The notes under the pieces were generated by a model, which did no database searches, had not been told where the DNA came from, and was given only the letters and a program-made list of their open reading frames with translations. Below are positions 22,417 to 23,790 of a stretch of 23,790 nucleotides of DNA, one piece after another. The stretch spans positions 1 through 23,790 of the IMG/VR virus record IMGVR_UViG_3300031851_000186; one strand, written 5' to 3'. This DNA is from a virus. The position numbers and the translations under genes are program-made. Each line of letters opens with the position of its first letter. Position 1 is the stretch's first letter.

Positions 22417-23174
22417 AAGAAATATATAGTTTTAGTGTTGATATTGAACGTGAAGTACAAGAGACCGTAATCAAGAAGAAAAAGAATAAAGATTCTGGAA
22501 AGATGGAAGAGGTGTCTGAAGAGGTAACCGTAAAGAAACCCATTCCAGTAAGAGTTATAGTTAAGGAGCCGAATAGAAAAGATCTTGAGGAAGCTGATAT
22601 TGAGTACAGTATAGAAATGAGCAAATGCATAAAAAGGGGCATACTCACGAAAGCAATGCTTGCTAAAAAGTATAGCGATACAGGTGGACTTCTTACCGAA
22701 GAGGATGCTAAACTTTTAACCAGAAGATATAGCGAACTAGGAGATCTTCAGAATAAATATACCAGACTAGGGTCCAAGCCCAAGAAAACTAAAGCTGACG
22801 AAACCAAGCAGGGCGAACTTCTTGGCGAGATGTCTGAAAAAAGAAGAGATATTGTAGATATGGAAACCAGTTATTCTTCTTTGTTTAATCATACTGCGGA
22901 CAGTAAGGCTCAAAACAAAGTTATACTTTGGTACGTGGTTCACTTGTCTCACTTCCAAAACAACGACGAAGATGATATAATCCCCTTTTTCAATGCAGAA
23001 GATTCTGAAGACAAGATTAATCAATATTATGATATTGATGAAAATGGGCATGATGTTTTTGACGTTATTAAAGATAAATTAACAGCGATTATTAGCTTTT
23101 GGTATTTTAGTGCAAATGCCACCAAAGAAGATTTTGATTCTTTGAATAAAGATATAGACGCTGGGGATGTATGA
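22413..23174 (+). CDS. Candidate tail assembly chaperone or virion assembly protein (253 residues)
   Basis: A 253-residue acidic protein. The N-terminal 60 residues look like a beta-rich module with a very basic loop (TVIKKKKNKDSGKMEE) between strands. The middle has CIKRGILTKAML followed by GGLLTEEDAKLLTRRYSELG, then a coiled-coil-like charged helix (KKTKADETKQGELLGEMSEK). The C-terminus is acidic and aromatic, ending near ISFWYFSANATKEDFDSLNK. The same order of elements (KRGI, G-x-x-TEED, charged helix, aromatic C-terminus) recurs in the next gene, so the two are probably paralogues. Such a protein pair next to a tail module could be tail assembly chaperones, whose gene is otherwise missing here. 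I have no direct motif proof. Confidence 0.5.
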   Translation: MKEIYSFSVDIEREVQETVIKKKKNKDSGKMEEVSEEVTVKKPIPVRVIVKEPNRKDLEEADIEYSIEMSKCIKRGILTKAMLAKKYSDTGGLLTEEDAKLLTRRYSELGDLQNKYTRLGSKPKKTKADETKQGELLGEMSEKRRDIVDMETSYSSLFNHTADSKAQNKVILWYVVHLSHFQNNDEDDIIPFFNAEDSEDKINQYYDIDENGHDVFDVIKDKLTAIISFWYFSANATKEDFDSLNKDIDAGDV

Positions 23175-23790
23175 TCCAGATAGCGAGTATTTTTATAAAA
23201 GAATATTTCTAGATATAGGTAAAGGGTTTACCCCATTATCTTATTTAAATGAAAGTGTTTTTATAAAACATCTTTCTATAAGCGATTATACATTAGCATC
23301 CGAACAGGAAAGCCTGATTTTTAAAAAAGCTTTAAAAAGAGGAATCCCTCAAAAAAAAGATATAATAGACAATGCTATTCGAGACGGCTTCTGGACCGAA
23401 GAAGATGAAAATTTTGTAGAATCTCAAACGATTTTTGTTGAAAATTTAAACAAAAGCAAAGGTCATTTATTATTGAAATCCGATAAAGAACTTCATCAAG
23501 AAACAATTGATAAAGAAACTAAAAAATTAAACGAAAAGATCCATCAAAAAAGAAATATCACAAATGACAGCGCGGAAGAATATGCCTCTAGACAAGTAAA
23601 TGATTATTACGTAGTTCGAAGTTTGTTCAAAAATAAAGAGTTAACAAAACCTTACTTTACTTTTGAATCTTTTTCAGAATTATCGTATACCGAAGTTGCT
23701 GAAGTTATTAAATTAAACAATTCCCACGCGAATGTTTTTTCGGAATTAAATATTCAAAAAATGATTTTAGAAGAGTTCTTTTTCCCCTAC
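23167..23790 (+). CDS. Paralogue of the preceding gene, candidate tail assembly chaperone (cut by window edge)
   Basis: An open frame of 208 codons without a stop before the window ends. I take the ATG at 23167-23169 (MYDPDSEYFYKRIFLDIG), overlapping the previous gene by eight bases with GGGG just ahead; the other overlapping ATG at 23171 leads to a stop after a few codons. The protein has KKALKRGIPQKKDI, then DGFWTEEDENFV, a charged helix (DKETKKLNEKIHQKRN), an E-x-Y-A-x-R-x-V-N-x-Y segment and an aromatic ending. These correspond in order to elements of the 253-residue neighbour, although that protein's first 60 residues are replaced by a shorter leader here. Role inferred from this similarity and context only. 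Confidence 0.55.
   Translation, partial: MYDPDSEYFYKRIFLDIGKGFTPLSYLNESVFIKHLSISDYTLASEQESLIFKKALKRGIPQKKDIIDNAIRDGFWTEEDENFVESQTIFVENLNKSKGHLLLKSDKELHQETIDKETKKLNEKIHQKRNITNDSAEEYASRQVNDYYVVRSLFKNKELTKPYFTFESFSELSYTEVAEVIKLNNSHANVFSELNIQKMILEEFFFPY

Overview
The window is an AT-rich stretch of the virion-morphogenesis region of a tailed double-stranded DNA phage or prophage. Almost everything reads as one long-tailed siphovirus tail module on the minus strand (22008 down to 1). A separate gene cluster starts at 22099 on the plus strand and runs off the end of the window. No integrase, tRNA, rRNA, CRISPR, IS element or host housekeeping gene is visible. The host cannot be deduced from the sequence. 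The repeated Gly-x-(Ile/Val)-Pro-Asn-(Tyr/Phe) motifs in the tape measure protein resemble what I remember from marine viral tape measures, so an aquatic phage is my best guess (inference only).

Layout in the direction of minus-strand transcription: three small neck or tail-completion candidates (22008-20014); the major tail tube gene (19918-18215); a strong intrinsic terminator (about 18187-18149); then a giant 4,138-residue tape measure gene (18066-5650) that fills just over half the window. It is followed without gaps by two tail-tube-like paralogues (5649-4819 and 4822-4061) and a recognisable lambda-type tail-tip series in the order M, L, K, I, J. These are a tandem-duplicated gpM-like distal tail protein, a gpL-like Fe-S protein with an inserted domain, a gpK-like JAMM peptidase that lacks the NlpC/P60 half, a gpI-like assembly protein, and the N-terminal 342 residues of a gpJ-like tip protein cut by the window edge. 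Most junctions are TAATG or ATGA overlaps, so these genes are probably translationally coupled.

The plus strand carries three tightly overlapping genes (22099, 22413, 23167). The last two appear to be paralogues of each other. No tail assembly chaperone lies in its usual place between tube and tape measure genes, so these divergent genes are candidates for that role, but this is inference.

The most unusual feature is inside the tape measure protein. Residues about 540-1961 form an insert divided by nine copies of a G-x-[IV]-P-N-[YFM]-like motif into eight segments of 85-432 residues that do not look like each other. One segment has the hallmark of a GNAT acetyltransferase and another resembles a WYL-type fold. 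This looks like a modular cargo region built into a tape measure protein. A second theme is symmetry: the major tube protein, its two paralogues and the gpM-like protein all seem to be internally duplicated. That would suit a tail made of pseudo-hexameric trimers, as in phage T5, rather than lambda-type hexamers.
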